Shown piece after piece: positions 24,176-32,915 of a DNA stretch of 64,000 nt. Position numbers and translations under genes: made by a program. Source of the stretch: Bog-756 sp052326605 (lineage in GTDB: Bacteria > Actinomycetota > Acidimicrobiia > Acidimicrobiales > RAAP-2); the NCBI GenBank assembly GCA_052326605.1, contig JBKQMB010000111.1:4280-68279 (forward strand). Direction: 5' to 3'. Positions within the stretch are counted from its first letter, which is position 1; every line of letters begins with the position of its first letter. Under the pieces are notes generated by a model that did no database searches, was not told the DNA's origin, and saw nothing but the letters and a program-made list of their open reading frames with translations.

Positions 24176-25587
24176 CGGGCCCCACCGCCGAATCGGCCGT
24201 CGAGCGCTCGCCGTGCCTCGGCCCGGTCGTCGAACGGTAGGAGCTGCCCCCCCACCGTCTGGGTGGTCTCGTGACCCTTGCCGGCCAGGACCACCACGTC
24301 CCCGGCCCGCGCCAGGCCCACCGCCACCACGATCGCGTGGCCGCGGTCGGGATCCACCACGAGGTCCACCCCGGCACCGATGCCGGCCCGCACCTGGTCG
24401 ATGATGGCCGCCGGGTCCTCGGATCGCGGATTGTCGGAGGTCAGGACGACGACGTCGGACCACCGGGCGGCTGCGGCACCCATCTCCGGGCGCTTGCCCG
24501 TGTCGCGTTCGCCGCCGCACCCGAACAGGGAGATCACCCGCCCGGATCCGGCCAGCCCGCGGGCAGCGGAAAGCACCTCTCCGAGCCCGGCAGGCGTGTG
24601 CGCATAGTCGACGATCACCACGAACGGCGCTCCGGCCGAGACCACCTCCATGCGCCCGGGAAGGACCGGCGCAACGCCGAGGCCCTCGGCCACCTGCTCG
24701 TCACCGACCCCGAGGGCGGTGGCGATGGCTGCTGCCAGCAGTGCATTGTCGACGTTGAAGATCCCCGAGAGCGGCAGCGTCACCGGAACCCCCCGCCAGC
24801 GGAACGAGGAGGACCCCACCGAGAGCACGACCTCCTCGGCGTCCGACCGGCGCACCGGGACGACGTCCGCTCCCGCCAACTGCCCGGCGAGCCGCAGGCC
24901 CCAGGGATCGTCCACGTTGACGACCGCCAGCTTGGACCTCGACCGGTCGAAGAGGCCGGCCTTGGCCTCGAAGTACTCCTCCATCGTGCGGTGGTGGTCG
25001 AGGTGCTCGCGGCTGAGGTTGGTGAAGGCGGCAACGTCGAAGACGATGCCGTCGACCCGGTGTTGGGTCAACGCGTGCGAGGACACCTCCATGGCGACGG
25101 CGGTGCGGCCCGCATCGCGGAGCTCGGCCAGCAGGCGCTGGAGCACCGGCGCCTCCGGCGTGGTCCGTTCGCCCTCGAGCGTGCCGATCACGCCGGTCGG
25201 CCTCCCGGCGCCGTCGAGGACCGAGCGGACCAGCTGGGTCACCGTGGTCTTGCCGTTGGTGCCGGTGACGCCCACCGTGGCCAAGGCCCGGGACGGGTGG
25301 TCGTAGAACACCGAGGCCACTTCTGCCATGGCCGGCCGGACCGCACCCGGGGCCACTCTCACCTGGGTCACCTCGAGATCGAGGAACCGGTCGCAGAGGA
25401 GGGAGGTCGCTCCGTCCTTGACGGCGTCGGCGGCATGGAGGTGGCCGTCGGTCCGCTGCCCCGGCACGCAACAGAAGAGCGCACCGGGCAGCACCCGGCG
25501 GCTGTCGAATTCGATCGAGGACACCTCGGTGGTGGCCGGGTCGCCGCGCACGCCGACCACGTCGATGTCCCTGATCAACTTGGTCAT
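24172..25587 (-). CDS. murE: UDP-MurNAc-tripeptide synthetase MurE (meso-DAP type)
   Basis: Adds the third stem-peptide residue. 471 residues: N-terminal domain (SIEFDSRRVLPGALFCCVPG), ATP loop GVTGTNGKTTVTQLV, and C-terminal domain with DNPRSEDP. The DNPR arginine recognises meso-diaminopimelate rather than lysine, which agrees with the dap genes in this window. ATG 25587 is used; GTG 25593 two codons earlier is possible. It follows ftsI by about 68 bases and couples to mraY by ATGA. Confidence 0.97.
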   Translation of the reverse strand: MTKLIRDIDVVGVRGDPATTEVSSIEFDSRRVLPGALFCCVPGQRTDGHLHAADAVKDGATSLLCDRFLDLEVTQVRVAPGAVRPAMAEVASVFYDHPSRALATVGVTGTNGKTTVTQLVRSVLDGAGRPTGVIGTLEGERTTPEAPVLQRLLAELRDAGRTAVAMEVSSHALTQHRVDGIVFDVAAFTNLSREHLDHHRTMEEYFEAKAGLFDRSRSKLAVVNVDDPWGLRLAGQLAGADVVPVRRSDAEEVVLSVGSSSFRWRGVPVTLPLSGIFNVDNALLAAAIATALGVGDEQVAEGLGVAPVLPGRMEVVSAGAPFVVIVDYAHTPAGLGEVLSAARGLAGSGRVISLFGCGGERDTGKRPEMGAAAARWSDVVVLTSDNPRSEDPAAIIDQVRAGIGAGVDLVVDPDRGHAIVVAVGLARAGDVVVLAGKGHETTQTVGGQLLPFDDRAEARRALDGRFGGGAR

Positions 25588-25655
25588 CAGCACAGGTGGG
25601 TGTTCCAGAGGTTCCGAGGGCTGGGAGGTGTCGGCCGGCTCCCGTCCGAGGCCAC

Positions 25656-27506
25656 CTACGGCCCTTCCGTGACGGCTCCGGCCGGCACGGTGATGGTACC
25701 CGTGCTGCCGACGGCCGTACTGGATGCCGAGGTCGTGGCGGCTGCAGTGGTCGGGATGCCGTAATGGTGCAGGGCGTAGGCCATGATCGTCGAGAAGACC
25801 GGAGCCGCCACGGCCCCACCGTAGATGGGCGTGGGATGGTCGAGGACCACGATCGCCGAGAGGACCGGGTGCTCGGCCGGGGCGAAACCGGCGAACGACC
25901 CGACGTACGCGCCGGGGATGTACCCCAGGTGATTGGGATCGGGGATCTGGGCGGTACCGGTCTTGCCGGCCACGGTGTACCCATCGATGGCTGCGCTGGT
26001 GCCCGTGCCGGTCGAGACCACCGCCTCGAGCATCGACACCAGCTCGGCGTTGGTGGTCGGGTCGATCACCCGGCGGGTCGGCGAGGTTGGTGCCGCGGTG
26101 ACCGAGCCCGACGGGCTGACCGCGGCCCGGACCAGCCGGGGAGCTACGTAGACGCCGCCGTTGGCCACCGCGTTGTAGGCATCGAGGATCTGCTGGGCGG
26201 TCACCGCGTCATCCTGGCCGATCGGGGTGGAGCCGATCGAGGTGCCGGTCCACGCAGCCGGGCCCGGGACCAGCCCCTCCGATTCGCCGGGGAAGGCCAG
26301 GCCGGTCGGCTTCCCGAATCCGAGGTTGCCGATCTGCGCGAGGAGGCGACTCTCCCCGAGCCCCTCGGCCACCTCGATGGTCCCGATGTTGGAGGACTGG
26401 GCCAGGATGGACGTCGCCGTCAGACCTTCCGTCCCGTGTGCTTCGGCATCGTGGAAGGTGTACTTCCCCATCGGGAGTGAGCTGGGGACCTGCACCACCT
26501 GGTTCGGGGTGATGAGGCCTGAGGCGAGCGCTGCCGAGAAGGTGACCAGCTTGAACACCGATCCGGGCTCGTAGACCTGGGTCACCGCCGTGTTGGAGGG
26601 AGCCTGCTCCACGCCGGCGGGCAGGGTGGTCGCCGAGGAGACCAGCGTCGGGCCCGACGTGTCCGTGGCCGACGAGCCGCTTCCGGCGGGCATGGAAGAG
26701 GATCCCGAGGTGCTCGAAGTTGCCTGGAGGTCGGCCATGGCCAGGATGTCCCCCGTCTTGACATCCATCACCACTGCGGTGCCGCCCTGGGCATGGGAGG
26801 CGACGATCTCAGCACCGAGCGCCTGTTCGGCGATGTACTGGACCGACTCGTCGAGGGTCAGCTCCAGCCCGCTGCCCGGCACGGCGGCCACGGCGGCGCC
26901 GGTGCTACCCGGAAGGGTGACCCCATCGGGCGCCTCCAGCAGGCTCTTGGTTCCGGCCTTGCCGGCCAGGAGCGACTGGTACTGGTACTCCAGGCCCCCG
27001 GATCCGTTGCCGTCATACCCCACCGATCCGACCACTGGTTGGGCCAGCAGCCCGTCGGGCTCGACCCGCTGGGTCTCCGGAATCAGGTTGATGCCCGTCA
27101 GGTTGAGCGAGGTCACCTTGGCGGCGACCGCGTCGGACACCCGATGGGCCAGGTAGACGAAGCCTGAGTTCTCGGTGAGCTCGGCGCGCAGCTGGTCGGT
27201 GGGAACCCCGAGCACCGGCGACAAGGCGGCGGCGATGGGTGCCGGGTGGGCGATCAGGAGGGGATCGGCCACCACGGTCTGCTTGGTCACCGTCTCGGCC
27301 AGCACCTCGCCGTCCCGGTCGTAGATGCCTCCACGGACGGCCGGAACCGTCACCGTCTGGGTGAGCTCGGACGCCGACAGCGCTGCGTAGTGCTGGTGGG
27401 AGAACTCCTGGACGGCGACGAGGCGGAGGACCAGGGCCACGAAGACCAGGACCAGCACCAGGCGCATGGCGCGTGTGCGCCGGCCCAGGAGCACCGAGGG
27501 GCTCAC
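25656..27506 (-). CDS. ftsI: Septal peptidoglycan transpeptidase FtsI (PBP3)
   Basis: Class B penicillin-binding protein cross-linking septal wall. Membrane helix about 14-33, dimerisation domain to about 210, then the transpeptidase with SVFK (316-319, catalytic Ser), SSN (371-373) and KTGT (515-518). 616 residues. Just before the active-site motif EPGS lies a Ser/Thr-rich stretch (about 262-305) longer than usual, and the C-terminus has another Ser/Thr/Ala tail. GTG 27506 overlaps the ftsL stop as GTGA. Confidence 0.97.
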   Translation of the reverse strand: MSPSVLLGRRTRAMRLVLVLVFVALVLRLVAVQEFSHQHYAALSASELTQTVTVPAVRGGIYDRDGEVLAETVTKQTVVADPLLIAHPAPIAAALSPVLGVPTDQLRAELTENSGFVYLAHRVSDAVAAKVTSLNLTGINLIPETQRVEPDGLLAQPVVGSVGYDGNGSGGLEYQYQSLLAGKAGTKSLLEAPDGVTLPGSTGAAVAAVPGSGLELTLDESVQYIAEQALGAEIVASHAQGGTAVVMDVKTGDILAMADLQATSSTSGSSSMPAGSGSSATDTSGPTLVSSATTLPAGVEQAPSNTAVTQVYEPGSVFKLVTFSAALASGLITPNQVVQVPSSLPMGKYTFHDAEAHGTEGLTATSILAQSSNIGTIEVAEGLGESRLLAQIGNLGFGKPTGLAFPGESEGLVPGPAAWTGTSIGSTPIGQDDAVTAQQILDAYNAVANGGVYVAPRLVRAAVSPSGSVTAAPTSPTRRVIDPTTNAELVSMLEAVVSTGTGTSAAIDGYTVAGKTGTAQIPDPNHLGYIPGAYVGSFAGFAPAEHPVLSAIVVLDHPTPIYGGAVAAPVFSTIMAYALHHYGIPTTAAATTSASSTAVGSTGTITVPAGAVTEGP

Positions 27507-28048
27507 CGCGTGGCCGGGGTGGTAGTGGCGCTGGTCGAGCCGGCGGTTCCGGTGGATGCCGGAGTCGTGGTGCCGGCTGCGGCAGCCGACCCGCGCGGGG
27601 CAGCCCCGGGGAGCGGTGCCGTCTGTGGGGTCGGCAGGGGCACATCGAGCGGCACCTCGGGGAGATCGACCACCTGCGCCGGTGCCACCATGCCCAGCTG
27701 GTTCTCCGCCTGGTAGACGACCCGGGTCGGGGCGGACATCTCGGCCACCGCACTCTGCAGTGTCTTCTGGGCGCTGACCGCTGCCGTCACCTCGGCCTGG
27801 GTGGTGGACAGCCGGACCTGACCCTGGGCCAACATGGCGTCACCGGCCACGACGGCGAGGAGGCTCCCGACCACGAGGATGCCGGAGATCCACATGGTCG
27901 GCCGGCGGACCAGGCGGATCCCGGGTCGCCGACGTGGCGCCGGCTCGAAGATCCGCAGCGGAGGCCGCTTCGGGCCCGACGGCGCCGGGCGGGGTTGGGC
28001 CCGGGCGGTGGAGCGCCCGGCGGCGGCAGTGGCCGGCGGCGCCATCAC
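27503..28048 (-). CDS. FtsL-like divisome protein
   Basis: Small bitopic protein, 181 residues, identified by position and architecture. It has a basic Pro-rich N-terminus (about 1-52), one membrane helix (about 53-72, WISGILVVGSLLAVVAGDAM), a short coiled coil (about 75-115) and a Pro/Thr/Ala-rich tail. FtsL partners FtsQ and FtsB to activate FtsWI. Sequence conservation in this family is low. GTG 28048 overlaps rsmH as GTGA, and its end overlaps ftsI as GTGA. Confidence 0.85.
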   Translation of the reverse strand: MMAPPATAAAGRSTARAQPRPAPSGPKRPPLRIFEPAPRRRPGIRLVRRPTMWISGILVVGSLLAVVAGDAMLAQGQVRLSTTQAEVTAAVSAQKTLQSAVAEMSAPTRVVYQAENQLGMVAPAQVVDLPEVPLDVPLPTPQTAPLPGAAPRGSAAAAGTTTPASTGTAGSTSATTTPATR

Positions 28049-29040
28049 GCCACCTCGCCACTGGACTCGGAGGGGCTCGACGTTGCGGGCAGGCGCTCGA
28101 TCACCCGCAATCGGGCGGCCTCGGCGCGCCGGTTCCGCTCGATCTCGTCACTCGTAGGACGACGCGAACCCCTTACCACCAGGCGGAACTGCGGATCGGC
28201 ACCGCACACGCAGGGGAGACCGGGTGGGCACTGGCAGTTGTCGGTGGCAGCCCGGGTGAAAGCGGTCTTCACCAGGCGGTCCTCTCCGGAGTGGTAGGCG
28301 ATCACCACGCACCGACCACCGGGCCGGAGCAGGGCCAGCGCATCGTCGAGAGCGCTGTGCAGTTGGTCCAGCTCTTCGTTCACGGCGATCCGGATGGCCT
28401 GGAACACTCGACGCGCCGGGTGGCCCCCGGTTCGCCGGGTGGCGGCCGGGATCGCCGCCCGGACCACATCGGCCAACTGGCCGGTCGTCGTCACCGGCCG
28501 CGCCGCAATGATCGCACGGGCGATGCGGCGGCCGAACCGTACCTCGCCGTTCTCGGCGAAGAGTGCGACCAGGTCCTCCTCGTCGAACTCGTTCACCACG
28601 TCGGCGGCGGTCCGCCCCGAGGTCGGGTCCATCCTCATGTCGAGGGCGGCGTCGCGCCGGTAGGAGAACCCACGTTCGGCCACATCGAGTTGCGGTGAGC
28701 TGACGCCGAGGTCGAACAGCGCGCCGCTGAGACCCCGTTCCCCGGGGGGCGTCCCGAGCTCGGCCTGGACCTCACGGACCACCTGGGCCAACGCATCGAA
28801 GCGCGACCGGCGGACCATGGCCCTGGGCCCGAACGGTGCCAGCACATCGGCTGCCGCAGCCACCGCCGCCGGATCACGGTCGATCCCGAGCAGTCGGATC
28901 CCGGCATGGGCGCGGAGCAGGGCGGCGGCGTGACCGGCACCTCCCAGGGTGGCGTCGACGACCAGACCTGGCGGTACCGGCGCGAACAGGTCGACGACCT
29001 CGGAGGCCATCACGGGCTCGTGGGGGAATGCCTGGCTCAT
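28045..29040 (-). CDS. rsmH: 16S rRNA m4C1402 methyltransferase RsmH (MraW)
   Basis: S-adenosylmethionine-dependent methyltransferase, 331 residues. Motifs: HEPVMASEVVDLFAP at the N-terminus, DATLGGAGHAAALL (SAM loop), DLGVSSPQLDVAERGFSYR, and RRTGGHPARRVFQAIRIAVN. ATG 29040 starts the conserved domain. The open frame continues far upstream, antisense to nothing useful and through the mraZ gap, and is not part of the protein. It couples to ftsL by GTGA. Confidence 0.97.
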   Translation of the reverse strand: MSQAFPHEPVMASEVVDLFAPVPPGLVVDATLGGAGHAAALLRAHAGIRLLGIDRDPAAVAAAADVLAPFGPRAMVRRSRFDALAQVVREVQAELGTPPGERGLSGALFDLGVSSPQLDVAERGFSYRRDAALDMRMDPTSGRTAADVVNEFDEEDLVALFAENGEVRFGRRIARAIIAARPVTTTGQLADVVRAAIPAATRRTGGHPARRVFQAIRIAVNEELDQLHSALDDALALLRPGGRCVVIAYHSGEDRLVKTAFTRAATDNCQCPPGLPCVCGADPQFRLVVRGSRRPTSDEIERNRRAEAARLRVIERLPATSSPSESSGEVA

Positions 29041-29453
29041 CCGCAGTCCCCCGACCGGCACGATGCCAGCGGGTGGAGTGCCGCGACGGTCACTCTGGAA
29101 GTAGGCGGAGGAGGATTCTTCCAGCGATCCGGTCGGGGGACTGCGCATGGGCCAGACGCGTTCGATGTGCACATCGTGACGGGCCACCGCGGCCAGTCCC
29201 GATTGGTAAGGCGTCGGGCGGCTCGGGCCACCCGAGAAGTCAAAAGCGGGCCTGACCTGTGTGAACAGGGCCGATGTGGTGATCCTTCTGATGGGTCTCC
29301 TTTCATCCGTTCCATCCGGGCTGTCCGACCCGTTGCGGCCGGCGGGGCCGCGGAGTCCGTGGTCGGAGGTCGAGCTGGCGGCACCGGCACCAGGGCCACC
29401 CTCGGCCGCGCCATCGGATCCGTGTCGCACGACATGCAGGCGCACCGCGTCAC

Positions 29454-29873
29454 TCAACCGTCGTCGCCCTGTGTGAGACGTTCCTCCTCGGGCAGGACCT
29501 TCACGTCCCAGGAGTCCCGATTCCACAGCTCGACCCGATCGATCGCCCCGAGCACCAGGACGTCGCCCACCAGGCCGGCGTACTCGCGCAGACGGGCCGG
29601 AATGGCCATCCTCCCCTGCCTGTCGATCTCCAGTTCGTGGGATGTCGACGCCCACAGGCGCACCAGGTTCCGATCGCTCCTCCCCGAGTTGGCCCGCTGC
29701 AGCATCGACTCCATCTGCAGCTCGAATTCGTCCGGAGTCCACAGCGACAAGCACCCGTCCTGGTACTCGGTCAGATAGCCCCCGTGTTCGAACGGACCGC
29801 GGAACTTGGCCGGGAGGATCACCCTTCCCTTGTCGTCGAGCGAGTGCTCGTACCTGCCGAAGAACCGTGCCAC
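29454..29873 (-). CDS. mraZ: Transcriptional regulator MraZ
   Basis: AbrB-fold repressor of the dcw operon. 139 residues with two repeats of the MraZ fold, the first beginning FFGRYEHSLDDKGRVILPAK and the second LEIDRQGRMAIPARLREYAG. GTG 29873 is chosen because it matches the family N-terminus; TTG 29891 adds six residues. A 413-base gap separates it from rsmH, in which I see no coding evidence. Direct repeats resembling MraZ operators overlap its promoter. Confidence 0.96.
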   Translation of the reverse strand: MARFFGRYEHSLDDKGRVILPAKFRGPFEHGGYLTEYQDGCLSLWTPDEFELQMESMLQRANSGRSDRNLVRLWASTSHELEIDRQGRMAIPARLREYAGLVGDVLVLGAIDRVELWNRDSWDVKVLPEEERLTQGDDG

Positions 29874-29909
29874 TGGTGATTGCTCCCACAATGCTCCCCG
29901 CAGTGCCCA

Positions 29910-29929
29910 GGATCTGACTGTTCAGATCC
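29910..29929. promoter_or_regulatory. Stem-loop in the mraZ leader
   Basis: GGATCTGA-CTGT-TCAGATCC: 8-bp perfect arms and a four-base loop between promoter and start codon. As RNA it would fold stably about 40 bases before the GTG; as DNA it is also a palindromic operator candidate. Confidence 0.5.
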
Positions 29930-29936
29930 CTCCCTT

Positions 29937-29956
29937 TCACACCACTTTGCGCCACT
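29937..29956 (-). promoter_or_regulatory. MraZ operator direct repeats
   Basis: Minus-strand AGTGGCGCAA followed by AGTGGTGTGA, a 10-base-period repeat of AGTGG. It overlaps the -10 box and the start region. MraZ proteins bind G-rich direct repeats at about one-turn spacing upstream of their own gene, so autorepression is expected. A degenerate third copy (AAGGGAGGGA) follows. Confidence 0.6.
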
Positions 29957-29982
29957 CTATGCCCCTAACCCCCACCCGTCAA
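29954..29982 (-). promoter_or_regulatory. dcw operon (mraZ) promoter
   Basis: Minus strand: -35 TTGACG (29977-29982), 17-base spacer, -10 TAGAGT (29954-29959). It is followed at once by the MraZ repeats and drives the mraZ-rsmH-ftsL-ftsI block. Confidence 0.7.
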
Positions 29983-30053
29983 CCACTTGGGCACCGATTC
30001 CGACCAATCGGGAAGCGCTGGTCCCAGGGTCGGGACGCGGCGATCGGATCGGG

Positions 30054-30102
30054 GCGCATCGACCGGAGCGCATCGACCGGAGCGCACCGCTGGGGGCGGT
30101 GC
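30054..30102. repeat. 14-bp tandem repeat and hairpin after the lplA-like gene
   Basis: GCGCATCGACCGGA occurs twice in tandem (30054-30081) with a partial third copy. It abuts a hairpin with 7-bp arms GCACCGC and GCGGTGC around TGGGG (30084-30102). The hairpin lies 40 bases past the lplA-like stop and before the mraZ promoter, so it probably ends that transcript. Confidence 0.4.
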
Positions 30103-30142
30103 TCGCCACGGGGACGAGGAGGACCCCCGGTGGCGGGCGGGG

Positions 30143-30856
30143 TCAGGGCAGCGCGGCGATCAGCCAGGCTGCGACCGTGGAGGCATCTGGTGAGGTGCCA
30201 CCCGCCGCCTCCACGAGGTCGACCACACCGGCCACGGCGGCGGCGAGATCCGCCGTCGCTTCGTTCCGTTCGGCCTCGGGAAGATCCAAGAGGTCAACGA
30301 GCGGTGCCGGATCCCAACGGAGCACGCAGGCCCCGTGGAACCAGGCTCCGTGGCGATTCCGGCGTTGGGCGAGTCCCACGATCTTCCGCCCGTCCCCGGT
30401 GACCACCTCGCCGGTTCCGACTCCTCCGAAGCAGACCAGCTTGGACCACCGGGTACACGCCACCGAGCCCTCCCTGTGGGTGGACAGCCCCTCGATGCCC
30501 GTGCGGCCGAGGGCAAAGGCCCACGCGCTTCCGATCCAGTCGAAGGCCCTCTCGACGTCAGCGTGCCAGAGTGGGTCGACGGAGGGGATCCAGACATCGA
30601 TCCACACCGGGTCGTCGACGGTGACCAGCACGGCACCCCCACCCGATCGGCGCCGGGCCACCGAGATGCCCGCGGCGCCGGCCCGCCGGCGGTCGATGAC
30701 CGACTCCGATTGCGTCGAGCCGAGCACGACGGCCGGAGCCGTCACCCTGCAGAGCGCCACCGCACGGACCCCCGGGGCAGCATCGACAGCCGGCCACGAG
30801 GCGTGGAGCTCCGATGCCGTCCCTTTCCGCTCGTCGATCCTCCAGCCACCGGCCAC
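30143..30856 (-). CDS. Lipoate-protein ligase A family protein
   Basis: Member of the biotin/lipoate ligase fold. 237 residues with VLGSTQSESVIDRRR, the characteristic ARRRSGGGAVLVT (lipoate or octanoate binding) and GRKIVGLAQRRNRHGAW with the conserved Lys. It may be a lipoate ligase or an octanoyl/lipoyl amidotransferase; substrate and acceptor cannot be read from sequence. GTG 30856 has GGGAG about nine bases upstream. It is the last gene before the dcw promoter. Confidence 0.8.
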   Translation of the reverse strand: MAGGWRIDERKGTASELHASWPAVDAAPGVRAVALCRVTAPAVVLGSTQSESVIDRRRAGAAGISVARRRSGGGAVLVTVDDPVWIDVWIPSVDPLWHADVERAFDWIGSAWAFALGRTGIEGLSTHREGSVACTRWSKLVCFGGVGTGEVVTGDGRKIVGLAQRRNRHGAWFHGACVLRWDPAPLVDLLDLPEAERNEATADLAAAVAGVVDLVEAAGGTSPDASTVAAWLIAALP

Positions 30857-30964
30857 TGCGTCACACTCCCGTCGGGCTCTCTGCGGACCTCGGGATGGTA
30901 CCGACGGGAACCGACGGCCGGCTCCGGTGGACGCCCCGGTCCGAGGACGTGGGTCCCCGGAGCC

Positions 30965-31579
30965 TCACGCCGTCAACTGGCCCCGATCGGATAGGGCGGG
31001 CCCGAGGTAGGTGCCCCACTCCTCGCCGGCCCCACCGCACAGGGCCAGCAGTTGCACCCGGTGCCGGGGGGCGACAGGTGTGCGGCGCAGGACCATCCCG
31101 GCCTCATTGGGCAGCCGGTCCTCCTTGCGTGTGTTGCAGCGCCGACAGGCCGCGACCACGTTCTCCCACGTGTGGGGACCTCCCTTGCTCCTGGGGATGA
31201 CGTGGTCGAGGTTCTCGGCCACCGACCCGCAGTACTGGCATCGTGAACCGTCACGGGCGAAGACAGTCCGGCGGTTGACCGCCACCCGGTAGTGGAGGGG
31301 GACGTGCACGTAGCGGACCAGCCGCACCACCGAAGGCTCCGGCACGCTCATCCGCTCGGCTCGGAACACCCGCTCGGTGGCATGGACGAGCTCGGCTTTG
31401 GTGTCGAGCACGAGGAGCACAGCCCGCCGCGACGAGACGATACCCAGTGGCTCGAACGTGGCATTGAGCACCAGGGCCCGCCGGGACGGGGACATGGGCG
31501 ACCGCACCGGGTCGCCGACTTCGGGCGACGAGCTCTTGATCGACCCCCCCTTCACCCCGGCCTTCGCCCGTCGATCCAT
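30965..31579 (-). CDS. HNH endonuclease domain protein
   Basis: 204 residues. The C-terminal half is a zinc-stabilised HNH nuclease: CQYCG, LDHVIPRSKGGPHTWENVV and ACRRCNTRK supply two CXXC pairs and the catalytic DH and N. The N-terminal part ALVLNATFEPLGIVSSRRAV is the conserved leader of a widespread actinobacterial HNH family of unknown role. It is probably a housekeeping nuclease, not a mobile homing enzyme, since nothing nearby looks mobile. ATG 31579 is used; ATG 31495, directly before the conserved part, is an alternative. Confidence 0.85.
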   Translation of the reverse strand: MDRRAKAGVKGGSIKSSSPEVGDPVRSPMSPSRRALVLNATFEPLGIVSSRRAVLLVLDTKAELVHATERVFRAERMSVPEPSVVRLVRYVHVPLHYRVAVNRRTVFARDGSRCQYCGSVAENLDHVIPRSKGGPHTWENVVAACRRCNTRKEDRLPNEAGMVLRRTPVAPRHRVQLLALCGGAGEEWGTYLGPALSDRGQLTA

Positions 31580-31634
31580 AGTTGCGGAAATTAGCCCGGC
31601 CGGCACGCGGCGTAGCGGTTCGTACCCCCGACGG

Positions 31635-31958
31635 TCACGATCGCCTCCCGTTCGTCAGGCGGGACGGCGCTGTGGAACGACACCATTCGAGGTAGGAGAT
31701 CACATCCGGGGCCTGGGGGACTGCGTCGGGGTTCCCGTATGCCGTGACCATCCGGAACGCCCACAGTCGGCTGTCCGGGAGCGGAAGGTGGGGTCCGGTC
31801 CGCCACCATCCCCCTGGGACGAGGCGACGGAGAGCGCAGAGCGCCGTCCACCACAGGTCCGGTCGGACGAGCACCGCCCGCACCACGACAGAACGGGCGC
31901 CGGCAGACGGGCCCGGGCTCGGGCCGGGGCTCGGGTTCGCAGCGGCGTCGTTCCTCAC
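31635..31958 (-). CDS. Conserved small protein, 107 aa, coupled to the ROK gene
   Basis: A Pro/Gly/Ser-rich N-terminus (about 1-22) precedes a compact conserved core. It reads VVRAVLVRPDLWWTALCALR, then WWRTGPHLPLPDSRLWAFRM, VTAYGNPDA and DVISYLEWC. This core is common in actinobacteria as a protein of unknown function. No signal peptide or membrane helix. GTG 31958 overlaps the ROK stop as GTGA, so it is likely expressed with the kinase. Coding is supported by the motif content and tight coupling, not by known function. Confidence 0.75.
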   Translation of the reverse strand: MRNDAAANPSPGPSPGPSAGARSVVVRAVLVRPDLWWTALCALRRLVPGGWWRTGPHLPLPDSRLWAFRMVTAYGNPDAVPQAPDVISYLEWCRSTAPSRLTNGRRS

Positions 31959-32869
31959 GGCGCCTCCCCGTGATGGGGCGCCGCGGCCACGGAGCGTCGG
32001 CCGACCGCCGCCGCTCCGGTCAACGGCCCGTCGGCGCCCAGCCCTGCCGGGACGATCCGGGTGGACCGCGAGAAGTCGAGGCGACACCGGAGGTCGACCT
32101 CCTCCTGGGCGGCATCGAAGAACACCGCACCGAATCCGAGGGCCACCGAGCCGGCCACCACGGCAAGATCGAGATCGAGCAGGTTGGCCACCGATGCCGC
32201 AGCCCGCCCGACCAACGTCCCCGTCCGCCGGCGGACCTCGTCGGAGGCCTCCGACGCGGGGACGCCCGCCGCCACTTCGATCGACGAGCCGGAGGCCTCG
32301 GCCTCGAGGCACCCGCGTCCGCCGCACACACACGCCCTGCCTTGCGGCTCGACGACGACATGCCCGATGTGACCGGCATTGCCGGCGCGACCGTCGAGAA
32401 GCCGGTTGTCGAGCACGATCCCCCCGCCGACCCCCGTGGACACGACGATGGCCAGGTAGTCGGACACACCCCGGGCAGCGCCGAGCCACCCCTCCCCGAG
32501 GGCCAGCGCCTTGGCATCATTGTCCACGGCAACGGGGAGCCCCACCAGTTCGGTCAGGCGGTTACGGAGCGGAAAGCCGCGCCACGCGCCGATGTTCAGC
32601 GGGCTCACGGCCACACCCCCCCGCTGCATCGGACCGCCGCATCCGACGCCGCAGACGACCGGTTGGAGCGGCGTCGCGGAGAGGACCCGGCCGATGACAG
32701 CGGCCAAGGCCCCGAATACCTGCTCCGGATCCTCGGAGGACGGTGTGTCGACCCGGGCCTGATCGAGCAGCCGGCCCGCGCCGTCCACCACCGCTGCCGC
32801 CAACTTGGTGCCGCCGATGTCCACCGCCAGCACCACTGGTGCGTCGTCGGAGAGGAGTGCCGCGCTCAT
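31955..32869 (-). CDS. ROK-family sugar kinase (glucokinase-like)
   Basis: Phosphorylates glucose or a related sugar with ATP. 304 residues: phosphate loop AVDIGGTKLAAAVVDG, DNDAKALALGEGWLGAA, STGVGGGIVLDNRLLDG, GHIGHVVVEPQG and the zinc motif CVCGGRGCLEAEASG. No helix-turn-helix, so it is a kinase not a ROK repressor. ATG 32869 is preferred; GTG 32941 would overlap the DUF3040 gene. It couples to the 107-aa gene by GTGA. Confidence 0.9.
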   Translation of the reverse strand: MSAALLSDDAPVVLAVDIGGTKLAAAVVDGAGRLLDQARVDTPSSEDPEQVFGALAAVIGRVLSATPLQPVVCGVGCGGPMQRGGVAVSPLNIGAWRGFPLRNRLTELVGLPVAVDNDAKALALGEGWLGAARGVSDYLAIVVSTGVGGGIVLDNRLLDGRAGNAGHIGHVVVEPQGRACVCGGRGCLEAEASGSSIEVAAGVPASEASDEVRRRTGTLVGRAAASVANLLDLDLAVVAGSVALGFGAVFFDAAQEEVDLRCRLDFSRSTRIVPAGLGADGPLTGAAAVGRRSVAAAPHHGEAP

Positions 32870-32915
32870 GGCCGGCCCGACCACTCCCCCAGGAGATGTC
32901 GACGCAGCAGACGGA

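Noticed and set aside
29041..29955. Apparent 305-residue N-terminal extension of RsmH running through mraZ
   Set aside because: The extension has no family similarity, crosses mraZ in another frame and contains the mraZ promoter region; the conserved protein begins at ATG 29040.
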